Of a DNA stretch of 64,000 nucleotides, positions 1-8,893 are shown piece by piece. Positions within the stretch are counted from its first letter, which is position 1; the number at the start of each line of letters is the position of its first letter. The stretch comes from an uncultured Eggerthellaceae bacterium (lineage in GTDB: Bacteria > Actinomycetota > Coriobacteriia > Coriobacteriales > Eggerthellaceae): the NCBI GenBank assembly GCA_910588435.1, contig CAJUPL010000003.1, positions 76,265 to 140,264 on the forward strand. The letters run 5' to 3'. A program made the position numbers and the translations under genes. The notes beneath the pieces were generated by a model, which saw only the letters and a list, made by a program, of their open reading frames with translations, had not been told where the DNA came from and did no database searches.

Positions 1-197
1 GGGTAAGGCATGTCCGCGAAGCGCGTGATCTCATCAAGCGTGAGGTGCGGAACCTCCTGCGGCACGAAGAGCCCGCCGCCGGGAGCCAAGCCCTCTATCA
101 CGGCCTTCGTGAAGGGGACCGGCTGGCTCACGGCATTTCTGGTGTCTACGTAACAGTTGGCGCCGAAGCGGCTTTCGCGGTCAAGTAGGTGATCCAA
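1..197 (-). CDS. thrC: Threonine synthase, N-terminal part (runs off the window)
   Basis: Seen: reading the minus strand from a TTG at 197-195 gives an open frame to the window edge (65 codons) containing YVDTRNAVS and GLAPGGGLFVPQEVP. Known: these match the N-terminus of PLP-dependent threonine synthase (STRN and APDGGLFVP blocks), which converts O-phosphohomoserine to threonine in the cytoplasm. The TTG start is chosen because AAAAGGA lies six bases upstream and no ATG fits. The PLP lysine and the rest of the enzyme are outside the window. The gene is divergent from the SGNH hydrolase. Confidence 0.8.
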   Translation of the reverse strand, partial: MDHLLDRESRFGANCYVDTRNAVSQPVPFTKAVIEGLAPGGGLFVPQEVPHLTLDEITRFADMPY

Positions 198-292
198 GAT
201 GCGTCCTTTTGAGAATCGTCAATGTTCCTTGAAGATTGCTAGAGTATACCAAGCCAAGTTCTGCCCGGCGCTTTCATTCAGAGAGGTTCGCA

Positions 293-1156
293 ATGGCAAA
301 GACCATCTCCATCTTCGGTGATTCCATCTCAACATTCAAAGGCGTGACCGCAGAAGGCAACCGCATCTACTATGACAGCGCTGATACGAACAGGACCGGC
401 GTCAGCAGCGTGGAGGACACGTGGTGGGCAAGGCTTGCCAAGCGCTTGGGGCATCAGCTGCTTGCGAACGCGTCCTACTCGGGATCTATGGTGGATGGCA
501 GGGCGTTTCCGGCGGGGAGGTCCATCGAACGCGCGCGTCAGGTGCTAGGGCCTGATGGGTCTCAGCCTGATGAGATAGTGGTCTTCATCGGGATCAATGA
601 TTACGGGTGGGGCGGTGCTGCTTTCCAAGAGAGAGGCGGCTCAGAGGCATGCCCAACGCTCTTTGAGAACGTGGAAGAGGGCTTCGTTCCAGGAGATGCT
701 CCCGCAGGTGAGCTTCAGCGGTTCGCTGACGCCTACGATGAGATGCTTGAGAACCTCCGCAGCGTGGCGCCAGAGGCAGACATCTGGTGCATGACGCTCC
801 TCCCAGGACGCGCTCCTGGCAGCCCCCACTCAACGTTCTGCTATAGCTTGCGCGGCATTCCGCTTGAGGAGTACAACAAGGTCATCAAGTGCGTGGCTAT
901 CGCGAACGGGTGCAAGGTTGCCGATGTTGCGGGATTCGGGCTGGATTACGTCTCAACCGACGGCACGCATCCGAACCTCCTTGGAATGGAGCAGCTGGCT
1001 GACCTTGCGTTCGCCTCCATGACAGGCGGCAAGCCGGATGCTGAACTCTTCGCAGAAGAGCTGGCGTCTGAGCGCATGTGCCTTGAGCCCACCTGCGTCG
1101 GCTGCCAGCATGCCGCCTCCACCGGCGTCAAGTGGTCCTGCGTCTGCCTGAAGTGA
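293..1156 (+). CDS. SGNH/GDSL-family hydrolase
   Basis: Seen: 287 residues. Block I GDS lies at residues 9-11 (FGDSIS), block III GIND near residue 101, and block V DGTHPN near residue 222 supplies the catalytic Asp/His. Known: SGNH hydrolases are Ser-His-Asp esterases/lipases acting on acyl esters; the substrate cannot be read here. No signal peptide, so probably cytoplasmic. The C-terminal 25 residues hold a Cys cluster (CLEPTC, CQH, CVC), unusual for the family and possibly a small metal site. Start chosen at MAKTISIFGDS because AGAGAGG sits six bases upstream; an upstream ATG at 236 has no ribosome site. Confidence 0.8.
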   Translation: MAKTISIFGDSISTFKGVTAEGNRIYYDSADTNRTGVSSVEDTWWARLAKRLGHQLLANASYSGSMVDGRAFPAGRSIERARQVLGPDGSQPDEIVVFIGINDYGWGGAAFQERGGSEACPTLFENVEEGFVPGDAPAGELQRFADAYDEMLENLRSVAPEADIWCMTLLPGRAPGSPHSTFCYSLRGIPLEEYNKVIKCVAIANGCKVADVAGFGLDYVSTDGTHPNLLGMEQLADLAFASMTGGKPDAELFAEELASERMCLEPTCVGCQHAASTGVKWSCVCLK

Positions 1157-1162
1157 CCGCTT

Positions 1163-1240
1163 GCCCCCACCTGTAGGCGGCTGCATTGCTTGTTGCAGCA
1201 TTGCCACCTCCCCCACTATTGGAGAGGATCCTACCACCTT
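1163..1240. repeat. Partial family-1 intergenic repeat
   Basis: The gap between the SGNH hydrolase and tatA holds GTAGGCGGCTGCATTGC followed by GCAGCATTGCC, matching the first hairpin unit of the family-1 repeats at 54.3, 57.2, 57.8 and 63.8 kb. Only the first unit is present, without the two following hairpins. Confidence 0.5.
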
Positions 1241-1353
1241 AAGAGAGGCCAACGCGTGACCCGCATTGCAGCAACGCGCCGTTCGCATTCGCAGGCCAGG
1301 GCCGTTTGTGATACCCTTTCACGCACTGAAAAACAAGGTATATGGAGGCATTC

Positions 1354-1647
1354 ATGAAGATTCTCGGAATGGGCGTTCCCGAGCTTTTGATCATTCTCGT
1401 TGTAGTGCTGCTCATATTCGGCCCGAAGAACCTGCCAAAGCTCGGCAGCGCGCTTGGCAAGACAGTCAAGGGCCTGCGCGACGGCATGGGCGCTGGCAAG
1501 AAGGAAGCCGAAGACGCAACTGATGAAGATGTTGAGGTTGTGGAAGAGGTCGTCACCGAAGAGCCTGCAGAGAAGCCTGCTGCAGCCGCCTCCTCAGATA
1601 AGCCCAAGAAGACGGTGAAGAAGGTAGTGGTCAAGAAGGCCGAGTAG
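1354..1647 (+). CDS. tatA: Sec-independent protein translocase TatA/E
   Basis: Seen: 97 residues with one N-terminal membrane helix (VPELLIILVVVLLIF), the hinge FGPKNLPKLGSALGK, an amphipathic helix, then an acidic and Lys/Ala-rich tail. Known: TatA forms the pore that exports folded, often cofactor-loaded proteins through the inner membrane. Start chosen at MKILGMG because TGGAGG lies six bases upstream; the ATG at 1342 overlaps that ribosome site. No tatC is nearby. Whether it acts as TatA or TatB cannot be settled; length and the FGPK hinge favour TatA. Confidence 0.9.
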   Translation: MKILGMGVPELLIILVVVLLIFGPKNLPKLGSALGKTVKGLRDGMGAGKKEAEDATDEDVEVVEEVVTEEPAEKPAAAASSDKPKKTVKKVVVKKAE

Positions 1648-1743
1648 CTCCACGCCTTCAAGATCCTCACACATACATAGAAGCTGAAAGCAGAGGCACG
1701 CTTGCGCAACGCCAAGCGTGCTTCCATGTTGAAAGGTGCAAAA

Positions 1744-2214
1744 ATGGCTGAGAGCAATTACATCCTCACCCCTGAAGGACGCCAGAAGCTGGAAGAAGAG
1801 CTCCACTACCTGGAGACTGAGAAGCGCTCTGAGATCGGTGAGCGCATCAAGGTGGCGCGTGAGTTCGGGGACATCTCTGAGAATTCCGAATACGACGACG
1901 CCAAGAACGAGCAGGGCATGATGGAGGCGCGCATCGCTGAGATCACGCGCATCCTGTCCGAGGCCACCGTCGTCAGCACCCCGAAGCGCTCCTCCAAGGT
2001 CAACATCGGCGCCACGGTCACCGTGAACATGGGCGGCCAAGAGCGCGTGCTCACCATCGTGGGTGCCGCTGAGTCTGACGCGCACAACGGCAAGATCTCG
2101 AACGAGTCCCCCATAGGTGCCGCGCTTTTGGGCCACAAGAAGGGCGATAAGTTCACCGTCACGGGCCCAACCGGCCGTGAGACTGAGATAGAGATCCTGA
2201 AGATAGAGCACTAA
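1744..2214 (+). CDS. greA: Transcription elongation factor GreA
   Basis: Seen: 156 residues from MAESNYILTPEG. The N-terminal coiled coil carries the acidic tip (GDISENSEYDDAKNEQ) that donates the catalytic carboxylates; the C-terminal FKBP-like domain ends GDKFTVTGPTGRETEIEILKIE. Known: GreA enters the RNA polymerase secondary channel and stimulates cleavage of backtracked RNA. The start at 1744 has GAAAGG upstream; the in-frame ATG at 1702 would add 14 residues not seen in the family. lysS follows after 21 bp, probably the same operon. Confidence 0.95.
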   Translation: MAESNYILTPEGRQKLEEELHYLETEKRSEIGERIKVAREFGDISENSEYDDAKNEQGMMEARIAEITRILSEATVVSTPKRSSKVNIGATVTVNMGGQERVLTIVGAAESDAHNGKISNESPIGAALLGHKKGDKFTVTGPTGRETEIEILKIEH

Positions 2215-2235
2215 AGAGCTTAGGAGCAGGCGAAC

Positions 2236-3738
2236 ATGGCAGAAGATATCGCGAACTCCCCTGACACGATCGAAGATGACCCGATAGAGGTTCGTCGCGC
2301 TAAGCGCCAGGCGCTCATAGACGCAGGCCGTGATCCTTACGGCCATGCATTCACGGCTAGTCACACCATAGCTGAGCTGGACGAGAAGTACGCGCACCTT
2401 GAGGACGGGCAAGACACAGAAGATGAGGTTGCGATAGCTGGCCGCGTGATGGCGCGCCGCGTGCAGGGCAAGGTGGCATTCCTTGAGCTGCAAGACCACA
2501 CGGGCAGGATCCAGCTCTTCTGCCGCATCAATGCACTTGGTGAGGACGCGTTCGCAGAGATCAAGGAAGTTGACGTAGGGGACTGGATCGCAGTCAACGG
2601 ATGCATGATGCGCACGCGCCGCGGCCAGCTCTCCATCGCCGTCAGCTCCTTTGAGCTGATGTCCAAGAGCCTGCGCCCGCTCCCGGAGAAGTTCCACGGG
2701 CTCACTGACAAGGAGACGCGCTACCGTCAGCGCTACGTTGACCTGGTCATGAACGCAGACGTGCGCGAGACGTTCCAGAAGCGCTTCAAGATCGTGTCCG
2801 CCATCCGCCGCTACATGGAGGAGCAGGGCTACTTCGAGGTGGAGACGCCGTTCCTCTCTCCCATCATCGGCGGCGCGAACGCGAAGCCGTTCATCACGCA
2901 CTTCAACGCGCTTGACCGTGACTATTACCTGCGCATCGCAACGGAGCTGCCCTTGAAGAGGCTCCTTGTGGGCGGTTTCCCGAAGGTGTTCGAGATGGGC
3001 CGCATCTTCCGGAACGAGGGCATGGATCCCTACCACAACCCGGAGTTCACCACCATGGAAGCGTACGAGGCCTTCGGGGATCTGGATTCCATGATCCGCC
3101 TCACGCAGGGTTGCATCCAGACTGCGGCTGAGGCTGCATGCGGCACCCTGCACATCAACTATCAGGGCCAGGAGCTTGATCTTTCCGGGGATTGGCGCGT
3201 GGCCTCCATGATAGAGCTGGCTAGCGAAGGCGCTGGCGAGGACGTCTCGTTCGAACGCAGCCGTGAGGAGTTGGTCAGCATCCTCAAGCGCAATGGTGGC
3301 GAGGCCGAGGACGCGTGGGGCAAGGGCAAGCTGATCGCTGAGATCTTCGAGGCGGTTGCTGAGGAGAAGCTGATCCAGCCCACGTTCGTGATCGACCATC
3401 CGCTTGAGGTGAGCCCGCTTGCCAAGAAGCATCCGGACAACCCGGAGCTCACGCAGCGCTTCGAGCTCTTCATCTGCGGGCATGAGTATGCGAATGCGTT
3501 CACGGAGCTGAACGATCCGGTGGATCAGGCGGAGCGCTTCCATGCGCAGGTTGCTGCGAAGGACATGGGCGATGACGAGGCCATGGGCTTTGACGCTGAC
3601 TACATCCGCGCGCTCGAGTACGGCATGCCTCCTGCTGGCGGCGTCGGCATCGGCATCGACCGCTTGGTCATGCTGCTGACAGACGCCCCCACCATCCGCG
3701 ACGTGCTCCTCTTCCCCCACATGAGGGATGAGGCATAA
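2236..3738 (+). CDS. lysS: Lysyl-tRNA synthetase, class II
   Basis: Seen: 500 residues, the usual family length. An N-terminal OB-fold anticodon-binding domain is followed by a class II catalytic core with motif 2 (FRNEGMDPYHNPEFT) and motif 3 (GVGIGIDRLVMLL). Known: charges tRNA-Lys with lysine using ATP, in the cytoplasm. AGGAG about nine bases upstream supports the ATG start. Probably co-transcribed with greA; a ybaB-recR pair follows. Confidence 0.97.
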   Translation: MAEDIANSPDTIEDDPIEVRRAKRQALIDAGRDPYGHAFTASHTIAELDEKYAHLEDGQDTEDEVAIAGRVMARRVQGKVAFLELQDHTGRIQLFCRINALGEDAFAEIKEVDVGDWIAVNGCMMRTRRGQLSIAVSSFELMSKSLRPLPEKFHGLTDKETRYRQRYVDLVMNADVRETFQKRFKIVSAIRRYMEEQGYFEVETPFLSPIIGGANAKPFITHFNALDRDYYLRIATELPLKRLLVGGFPKVFEMGRIFRNEGMDPYHNPEFTTMEAYEAFGDLDSMIRLTQGCIQTAAEAACGTLHINYQGQELDLSGDWRVASMIELASEGAGEDVSFERSREELVSILKRNGGEAEDAWGKGKLIAEIFEAVAEEKLIQPTFVIDHPLEVSPLAKKHPDNPELTQRFELFICGHEYANAFTELNDPVDQAERFHAQVAAKDMGDDEAMGFDADYIRALEYGMPPAGGVGIGIDRLVMLLTDAPTIRDVLLFPHMRDEA

Positions 3739-3770
3739 GACAATACATAGACCAAGAAGGAGCGCCATCA

Positions 3771-4073
3771 ATGGACATGAAGAAGATGATGAAGCAGGCG
3801 CAGCGCATGCAGCGCGACGCAGCGGCTGCTCAAGAAGAGATAGCGGCCATGGAATTCACTGCCACAGCGGGCGGCGGCATGGTGGAGGCAACCGTGACCG
3901 GCAACGGTGAGGTCAAGGCCTTGAAGATAGACCCTGAGGCTGTTGACCCCGAAGACGTGGAGATGCTTGAGGACACGGTGGTGGCCGCCGTGAACGAGGC
4001 CCTTCGCAATGCGTCTGAGGAATCCAACAATCGCATGAGCTCCATCATGGGCGGCATGAACCTGCCATTCTAG
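3771..4073 (+). CDS. YbaB/EbfC nucleoid-associated protein
   Basis: Seen: 100 residues beginning MDMKKMMKQAQRMQRD, with the central VEATVTGNGEVKALKIDPEAVDPEDVEMLED typical of YbaB/EbfC. Known: a small dimeric DNA-binding protein, often encoded next to recR and dnaX, that affects nucleoid organisation. AAGGAG about nine bases upstream marks the start. recR follows 18 bp downstream, the classic pairing. Confidence 0.93.
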   Translation: MDMKKMMKQAQRMQRDAAAAQEEIAAMEFTATAGGGMVEATVTGNGEVKALKIDPEAVDPEDVEMLEDTVVAAVNEALRNASEESNNRMSSIMGGMNLPF

Positions 4074-4091
4074 CCGGACCAGTTCGCGCGC

Positions 4092-4688
4092 GTGAATTCC
4101 GCACCCTCAATACAGAAGCTCCTCGATGAGCTGGAGCGCCTGCCGGGCGTGGGTCCGAAATCGGCCCAGCGCATCGCCTACTACATCCTGAATACGGAAT
4201 CGGACAAGGCGGTCAGGCTGGCGGACGCCATCCGGGAGGTCAAGCAGACGGTGCATTTCTGCAGCATCTGCTTCAACTACGCAGAGGACGACACGTGCAC
4301 GATCTGTGACAGCCTGAACCGCGACCACTCGGTCATCTGTGTGGTGGCGGAACCCAAGGACATCGCGCCCATCGAGCGCACGGGCGTGTTCGAAGGCGTC
4401 TACCACGTGCTCCACGGAGAGCTCTCCCCCATGGAGGGCATCGGTCCGGAGGAGCTGAAGGTGCAAGAGCTCATGCGGCGGCTTGCGAACGGGGACGTGC
4501 AGGAGGTCATCATCGCCACGAATCCTGACGTGGAAGGGGAGACCACGGCGGCCTACATCGCACGCATGGTGAAGCCGCTGGGTGTCAAGGTCACGCGCCC
4601 TGCAAGCGGGCTTCCGGTTGGCGGAGATCTGGAGTACGCTGATGAGGTGACGCTCGGCCGCGCCATGGAGGGCAGGCTGGAGCTTTGA
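4092..4688 (+). CDS. recR: Recombination mediator RecR
   Basis: Seen: 198 residues, the normal length. Helix-hairpin-helix ERLPGVGPKSAQRIAYY at about 16-32, a Cys4 zinc site (C57, C60, C69, C72), then a Toprim domain (VVAEPKD, VIIATNPDVEGETTA). Known: RecFOR-pathway protein that helps load RecA on gapped DNA. Start is GTG at 4092, 18 bp after ybaB; no ATG gives a full N-terminus. Confidence 0.96.
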   Translation: MNSAPSIQKLLDELERLPGVGPKSAQRIAYYILNTESDKAVRLADAIREVKQTVHFCSICFNYAEDDTCTICDSLNRDHSVICVVAEPKDIAPIERTGVFEGVYHVLHGELSPMEGIGPEELKVQELMRRLANGDVQEVIIATNPDVEGETTAAYIARMVKPLGVKVTRPASGLPVGGDLEYADEVTLGRAMEGRLEL

Positions 4689-4701
4689 GGAAGGCAAGCA
4701 A

Positions 4702-5955
4702 ATGACAGAGGTTCCAAGCCCGGCAGTTGCCATAGTCGGGCGCCACAATTCCGGAAAGACCACGCTGGTTGTCAAGCTGATCAGCGCGCTGACGGAGCGC
4801 GGCCATGACGTTGGCTCGGTCAAGCATCATTCGCACGACAAGTTCCAGATAGACTACCCCGGCAAGGATTCCTACAGGCAGCGCGAGGCTGGTGCCACGG
4901 AGACGGTGATCGCCTCGCCTTCCAAGATGGCGCGCGTGAAGACGCTTCAGCACGAAGTGGAATGCTCTGAGATCGTCCGCTCCATGCCTGGGCATGACAT
5001 CATCATCGTGGAGGGATACCGCAAGAGCGGGCTTCCCACCATAGAGGTCATGCGCAGCGGCAATGAGGCTGACTCCGCCGTTGCCAAGGTGTTCCTAGAG
5101 GACGCGAAAGCGGGCGTTCCGCTGACGTCTGACCCGGTGCAGCGCTCGCGTGGGGAAGGCCAGTTCGCGCGCGACGTGGCGGAGAAGATGCCAGACGCGA
5201 ACACCGTTGCCGTTGTGACCGATATCCCAGAAGCGCTGGAAGCGGCAAGCATCCACGGCATTCCGGCGTTCGGCCTGGATGACATTCCTGAGCTCACGGC
5301 GTTCCTTGAAGAGCGCTACGTGCGCCCGCGCGTGACCGTGACCATCCAGGCGGGCGGTGAGAGCAGGCGCATGGGAAGATCGAAGGCAACCGTCCCGTTC
5401 GCAGGCAAGCCGCTGATCTGCAGGCTTGTTCGCAGGCTCCTTCCTGTGGCGGACGAGATGATCATCACCACGAATGAGCCTGAGAACCTGGGATTCCTGG
5501 CTGATGAGTTCCCCGGCGTTGACATCAAGCTGGTGCGCGATGCGTACGATTTCCGCGGCGCGCTGCCGGGCATCTTCACGGCGCTTGATGCTGCGCAGAA
5601 CCCGTACGTTGCGCTTGTGGCTTGTGACATGGTGTTCGCGTCCGCGCCTCTTGTTGTGGCGGAGGCCATCGAGATGGCGGACAAGGAAGCGGACATCGTC
5701 GTGCCCGTGAACAAGCACGGCTTCGAACCCTTCCATGCCATGTATCGGCGTGTGCCGTGCCTTGAGGTTGTGACTGAGGCGCTGGGGCGCGGGGAGAGCC
5801 GCGCGCAGAGCATCTACCGGTCAGGAGAGCTCAAGGTGGTGGAGTTCCCGCAGGAGCGCGTGCTTGAGGTGGAGCCCATGGGCGGGTGCTTCGTGAATGC
5901 GAACACACCTGAGGAGCTTGCGCATCTGGAGGCCAATTACTTCGGGGATGCCTGA
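4702..5955 (+). CDS. mobBA: MobB-MobA fusion: molybdopterin-guanine dinucleotide biosynthesis
   Basis: Seen: 417 residues with two domains. Residues 1 to about 170 are a MobB-type GTPase with P-loop GRHNSGKT at 13-20 and KHHSHD after it. Residues 210-417 are a MobA nucleotidyltransferase with IQAGGESRRMGRSK and an ACDM metal-binding motif. Known: MobA transfers GMP to molybdopterin to make the bis-MGD cofactor of DMSO-reductase-family enzymes; MobB is an accessory GTPase. The fusion fits a cell rich in Mo enzymes and would serve the two molybdopterin oxidoreductases at 29.8 and 33.9 kb. GGAAGG marks the start. Confidence 0.93.
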   Translation: MTEVPSPAVAIVGRHNSGKTTLVVKLISALTERGHDVGSVKHHSHDKFQIDYPGKDSYRQREAGATETVIASPSKMARVKTLQHEVECSEIVRSMPGHDIIIVEGYRKSGLPTIEVMRSGNEADSAVAKVFLEDAKAGVPLTSDPVQRSRGEGQFARDVAEKMPDANTVAVVTDIPEALEAASIHGIPAFGLDDIPELTAFLEERYVRPRVTVTIQAGGESRRMGRSKATVPFAGKPLICRLVRRLLPVADEMIITTNEPENLGFLADEFPGVDIKLVRDAYDFRGALPGIFTALDAAQNPYVALVACDMVFASAPLVVAEAIEMADKEADIVVPVNKHGFEPFHAMYRRVPCLEVVTEALGRGESRAQSIYRSGELKVVEFPQERVLEVEPMGGCFVNANTPEELAHLEANYFGDA

Positions 5956-5960
5956 GGCAC

Positions 5961-7142
5961 ATGCCGTCCATCAATGACGTCTTAGGGTATGCGAACTACC
6001 TGAAGGTTGGCCAGCTTGCCATAGTGCAAGACAAGTGCGTGGCGGTACGCAACCGCAACGCGAAGTGCAGGCGCTGCCAGGACGTTTGCTTCGCCGGTGC
6101 CATCACGGTGACTGACAACCAGGTGCTACCAGACCCAACGGCATGCGTGGACTGCGGCGCGTGCGCTGCGGTCTGCCCCACGTTCGCCATCATGATGCTG
6201 GAGCCAACTCGTGAGAAGCTGGCTGAGAAGATAGCGCGCGCGGCGGACGCGAACACGGGGCTTGCGGTCATATCGTGCGCCCGGGCTGCAGCCAAGCACG
6301 TGGCTGATCCGGAGCGCTTCTGTGAGGTGCCGTGCCTGGCGCATGTTGATGACAGGCTCATCCTGGAGATGGCGGCCGTTGGCCTTGATGACATCGTGCT
6401 GGTGGACGGCGAATGCGCAACGTGCAAGTTCGGTGCGGCGGACGCGTGCATCCAGCGCTCCGTTAATTCGGCGGCGGACATGCTGGAGGCAACAGGTGCT
6501 GAGGTCATCATCACCCGAGAAAGCCAGTTCCCAGAAGAGGTCATATCCGGGAAGAGCATGAACATCCGCGGGGAAGACCGGCGCGGGCTTCTGGCGCAGA
6601 CCGGCGGATATGTGGGGCGCGTGGCTGCGAACATCGCGCAGAAGACCATAGAGGAGAAGCTTGGCGGCGCGCAGAAGAAGCCGAAGACGCTCAAAGAGCG
6701 CCTGTCAGCTGGCAGGTCTGGGCGCATGCCCATCTTCCAGCCCCATGAGAACTTTCGCATGTTGGAATGCCTTGAGAAGGCGTCGCGCTCAGAGAGCCCG
6801 CTTGATGCGTCAGACAGCGTGATGGCCACGCCCCGGTTCGGGCGCGTTGCCGTGGACGTTGATAAGTGCTCTGGTTGCGGGCTTTGCGTGCTGTTCTGCC
6901 CAACGGGCGCGCTTTCGCATGCTGAGTATGACGTGCCGGAGGATCCTGAGCACAAGTACCTGGAGTTCTCGGCTGACCTCTGCACGCAATGCGGCCTTTG
7001 CGTTGACGTCTGCATGCGGAACTGCCTCACGGTTGACGGGCATGTCAGGGTGGGGGACCTCTTCTGCATGGAGCCTGAGCTGATAGAGGTATCCAAGCCG
7101 CGTGAGCGCACTTCCATCTTCGACCTGAAGCGCACATCTTAA
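5961..7142 (+). CDS. Multi-cluster [4Fe-4S] protein with MvhD-like domain
   Basis: Seen: 393 residues. A first Cys-rich block (CRRCQDVC, then CVDCGACAAVCPT) lies at about 30-75. A middle region has Cys spacing like the MvhD/hydrogenase-delta domain (CARAA, VPCLAHV, DGECATCKFG). The C-terminal pair of clusters is CSGCGLCVLFCPTG and CTQCGLCVDVC at about 298-350. Known: such proteins relay electrons between soluble redox enzymes. It follows mobBA by 5 bp and probably shares its operon, so a link to Mo-enzyme electron supply is an inference. No signal peptide. Exact partner unknown. Confidence 0.75.
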   Translation: MPSINDVLGYANYLKVGQLAIVQDKCVAVRNRNAKCRRCQDVCFAGAITVTDNQVLPDPTACVDCGACAAVCPTFAIMMLEPTREKLAEKIARAADANTGLAVISCARAAAKHVADPERFCEVPCLAHVDDRLILEMAAVGLDDIVLVDGECATCKFGAADACIQRSVNSAADMLEATGAEVIITRESQFPEEVISGKSMNIRGEDRRGLLAQTGGYVGRVAANIAQKTIEEKLGGAQKKPKTLKERLSAGRSGRMPIFQPHENFRMLECLEKASRSESPLDASDSVMATPRFGRVAVDVDKCSGCGLCVLFCPTGALSHAEYDVPEDPEHKYLEFSADLCTQCGLCVDVCMRNCLTVDGHVRVGDLFCMEPELIEVSKPRERTSIFDLKRTS

Positions 7143-7195
7143 GCGAACGCCCCTCTTGAAGTAGAATGCTGCCTCAAGAGAAAGCGGGTATCAAC

Positions 7196-7888
7196 ATGAA
7201 GCCAACTCATTCATCTGCCATCAGAGGCCTGAACATAGCCATCATCGTGCTGTCTGCGTTGACGCTGATCACCGCCGTTGTGATCTATCCGTTCTTCGCG
7301 GCGAACATGGATGAGATAGGCGAATACATCGCAGATGAGATGTACATGGATTACGGCCGAGGTGACTACTACGACTATGGCTATGATTACGACTATGATC
7401 TGGATGACCTGCTAGATGACTACGGCTACGGGGACGGTTACGGAGATGACGGCTACGGCTATGGAAACGGTCGCCATCACTATGAGCCATACCATCATGG
7501 AAGCGCTCATCACACAGCAAGCCTTGCACGAGCGCTTGCACCTGCGCAGCCCGCAGCTCTCATGCCAGTGGACTACGGCTACTATGACTACTCAGGGAAT
7601 GCGGTCTTTCTGGTGGGGCTCATGCTCACCGTGCTGAACGTGCTCATGGTCTGGGAGATGATCGTGGCCGTTGCTTGCCTTCTGTTCGGCATCCTCGGCT
7701 GCGCTTGGGCCGGCAACCCGCAGAAGATGAAGACCATCTTCGTGTTCGGCATCATAGGCGCCATCGTGTCCTTCTTGGGTGGCCACATCATCCTGACGGC
7801 GCTCTTCGTGATCTCCGCCATCCTTGCGAACAAGGACAAAAAAGAAGCGGCAGCGTTCCCGCCACCGCCTTCATATCCTGTGAGCTAG
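7196..7888 (+). CDS. Membrane protein with Tyr/Gly/Asp-rich loop
   Basis: Function not recognised. Seen: about 230 residues. One N-terminal membrane helix (LNIAIIVLSALTLITAVVI), then a roughly 80-residue low-complexity segment very rich in Tyr, Asp and Gly, a His patch (HHYEPYHHGSAHH), then two or three membrane helices. The C-terminal half resembles small DUF4190-like membrane proteins. The start at MKPTHSS is preferred, but an ATG at 7166 is in frame and neither has a strong ribosome site. The acidic Tyr/His loop could bind metal or cell wall; that is a guess. Confidence 0.6.
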   Translation: MKPTHSSAIRGLNIAIIVLSALTLITAVVIYPFFAANMDEIGEYIADEMYMDYGRGDYYDYGYDYDYDLDDLLDDYGYGDGYGDDGYGYGNGRHHYEPYHHGSAHHTASLARALAPAQPAALMPVDYGYYDYSGNAVFLVGLMLTVLNVLMVWEMIVAVACLLFGILGCAWAGNPQKMKTIFVFGIIGAIVSFLGGHIILTALFVISAILANKDKKEAAAFPPPPSYPVS

Positions 7889-7924
7889 TTGAGCTAGGGC
7901 CAGTTCGAAACCGGCGGCTCTGAG

Positions 7925-8812
7925 CTAGAAGTCAACCTTCACAAGCTCATAATCCTTGCTGCCGTAACCTAGGCGCGCTGCATCGCTGATGATCTTCGTG
8001 CCGTTCTTTGATTCGATGCGCTCCACCAAGTGGTCACGGCCGGGGTCATCGGAGTTGTACACGGCGTCGATGCATGCCTGGTCAATGGCAACCGGATCAA
8101 GGGACGCGAAGATCCCGATGTCCGCCATGCATGGGTCCTCAGCCACGGCGCAGCAATCACAGTCAACTGACAGGTTGCAGGCTATGTTCACGTAGGCCAG
8201 GTTGGAGCCGAAGTGGTTCACCACGGTCTCCGCGGCCTCAGCCATGGCCTCCAGGAAGTCATCCTGTGCTGCATGCTTGTCCCAGAAGTCCCCCTGCACC
8301 AGGGACTGCGCGCCAGTGTGGATGTTGACCTTGCCCTGATTGGATGCGCACCCAATGGAGAGCTGCTTCAGCGCCCCGCCGAATCCGCCCATGGGATGCC
8401 CCTTGAAATGAGAGAGCACCAGCATGGAGGCGTAGTTCGCGATGTTCTTGCCAACGCGGTTCTCCTTGAGCACGCGCCCGTTCTCTATAGGGAAGATCAG
8501 GTCCGGCCCTTCCGCGTCCATGATGTCAACGGGGAAGACGTCTGACCAGCCGTGCGCGGCCATGAGCTTCTCGTGCTTCTCGGTGGTGTCACGCGCGCCG
8601 TCATAGGCGGTGTTGCACTCCACGATGGTGCCGTCCACTTCCTTCACCATGGGGATCATGAACTCAGGACGCAAGTAGTTCTGATTGCCGTCCTCACCTG
8701 AGTGCACCTTGACGGCCACCTTGCCGGGCAGCTTCACGCCCAGCTTCTCATACAGGCGGACGACGTTCTCAGGCGTGATGTTGGGTGTGAAGTAGACCTT
8801 TGGCTTGCTCAT
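7925..8812 (-). CDS. DUF362 domain-containing protein
   Basis: Seen: 295 residues with the DUF362 signatures KVAVKVHSGEDGNQNYL near the start, SHFKGHPMGGFGGALKQLSIG in the middle and ADIGIFASLDPVAIDQACID near the end. A Cys-rich stretch (CDCCAVAEDPC) sits just before it. Known: DUF362 proteins are widespread in anaerobes, often with ferredoxin domains, but have no agreed biochemical role. No extra ferredoxin domain here. The minus-strand orientation is convergent with the membrane protein before it. Confidence 0.85.
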   Translation of the reverse strand: MSKPKVYFTPNITPENVVRLYEKLGVKLPGKVAVKVHSGEDGNQNYLRPEFMIPMVKEVDGTIVECNTAYDGARDTTEKHEKLMAAHGWSDVFPVDIMDAEGPDLIFPIENGRVLKENRVGKNIANYASMLVLSHFKGHPMGGFGGALKQLSIGCASNQGKVNIHTGAQSLVQGDFWDKHAAQDDFLEAMAEAAETVVNHFGSNLAYVNIACNLSVDCDCCAVAEDPCMADIGIFASLDPVAIDQACIDAVYNSDDPGRDHLVERIESKNGTKIISDAARLGYGSKDYELVKVDF

Positions 8813-8893
8813 GCGCTTCTCCTTTCAGGAGGCTTTGCCGCGGCTTGCGAACGTGCTTCCCGCACGTGTCAACATCTGTGCATGCTGCGTTGG

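Noticed and set aside
1594..3771. 725-codon open frame on the minus strand
   Set aside because: It lies opposite greA and lysS, which have clear domains and ribosome sites; its Leu/Arg/His-rich composition is typical of an antisense shadow in high-GC DNA.
5996..7135. 379-codon minus-strand frame
   Set aside because: Shadow of the Fe-S protein, whose Cys motifs are unambiguous on the plus strand.
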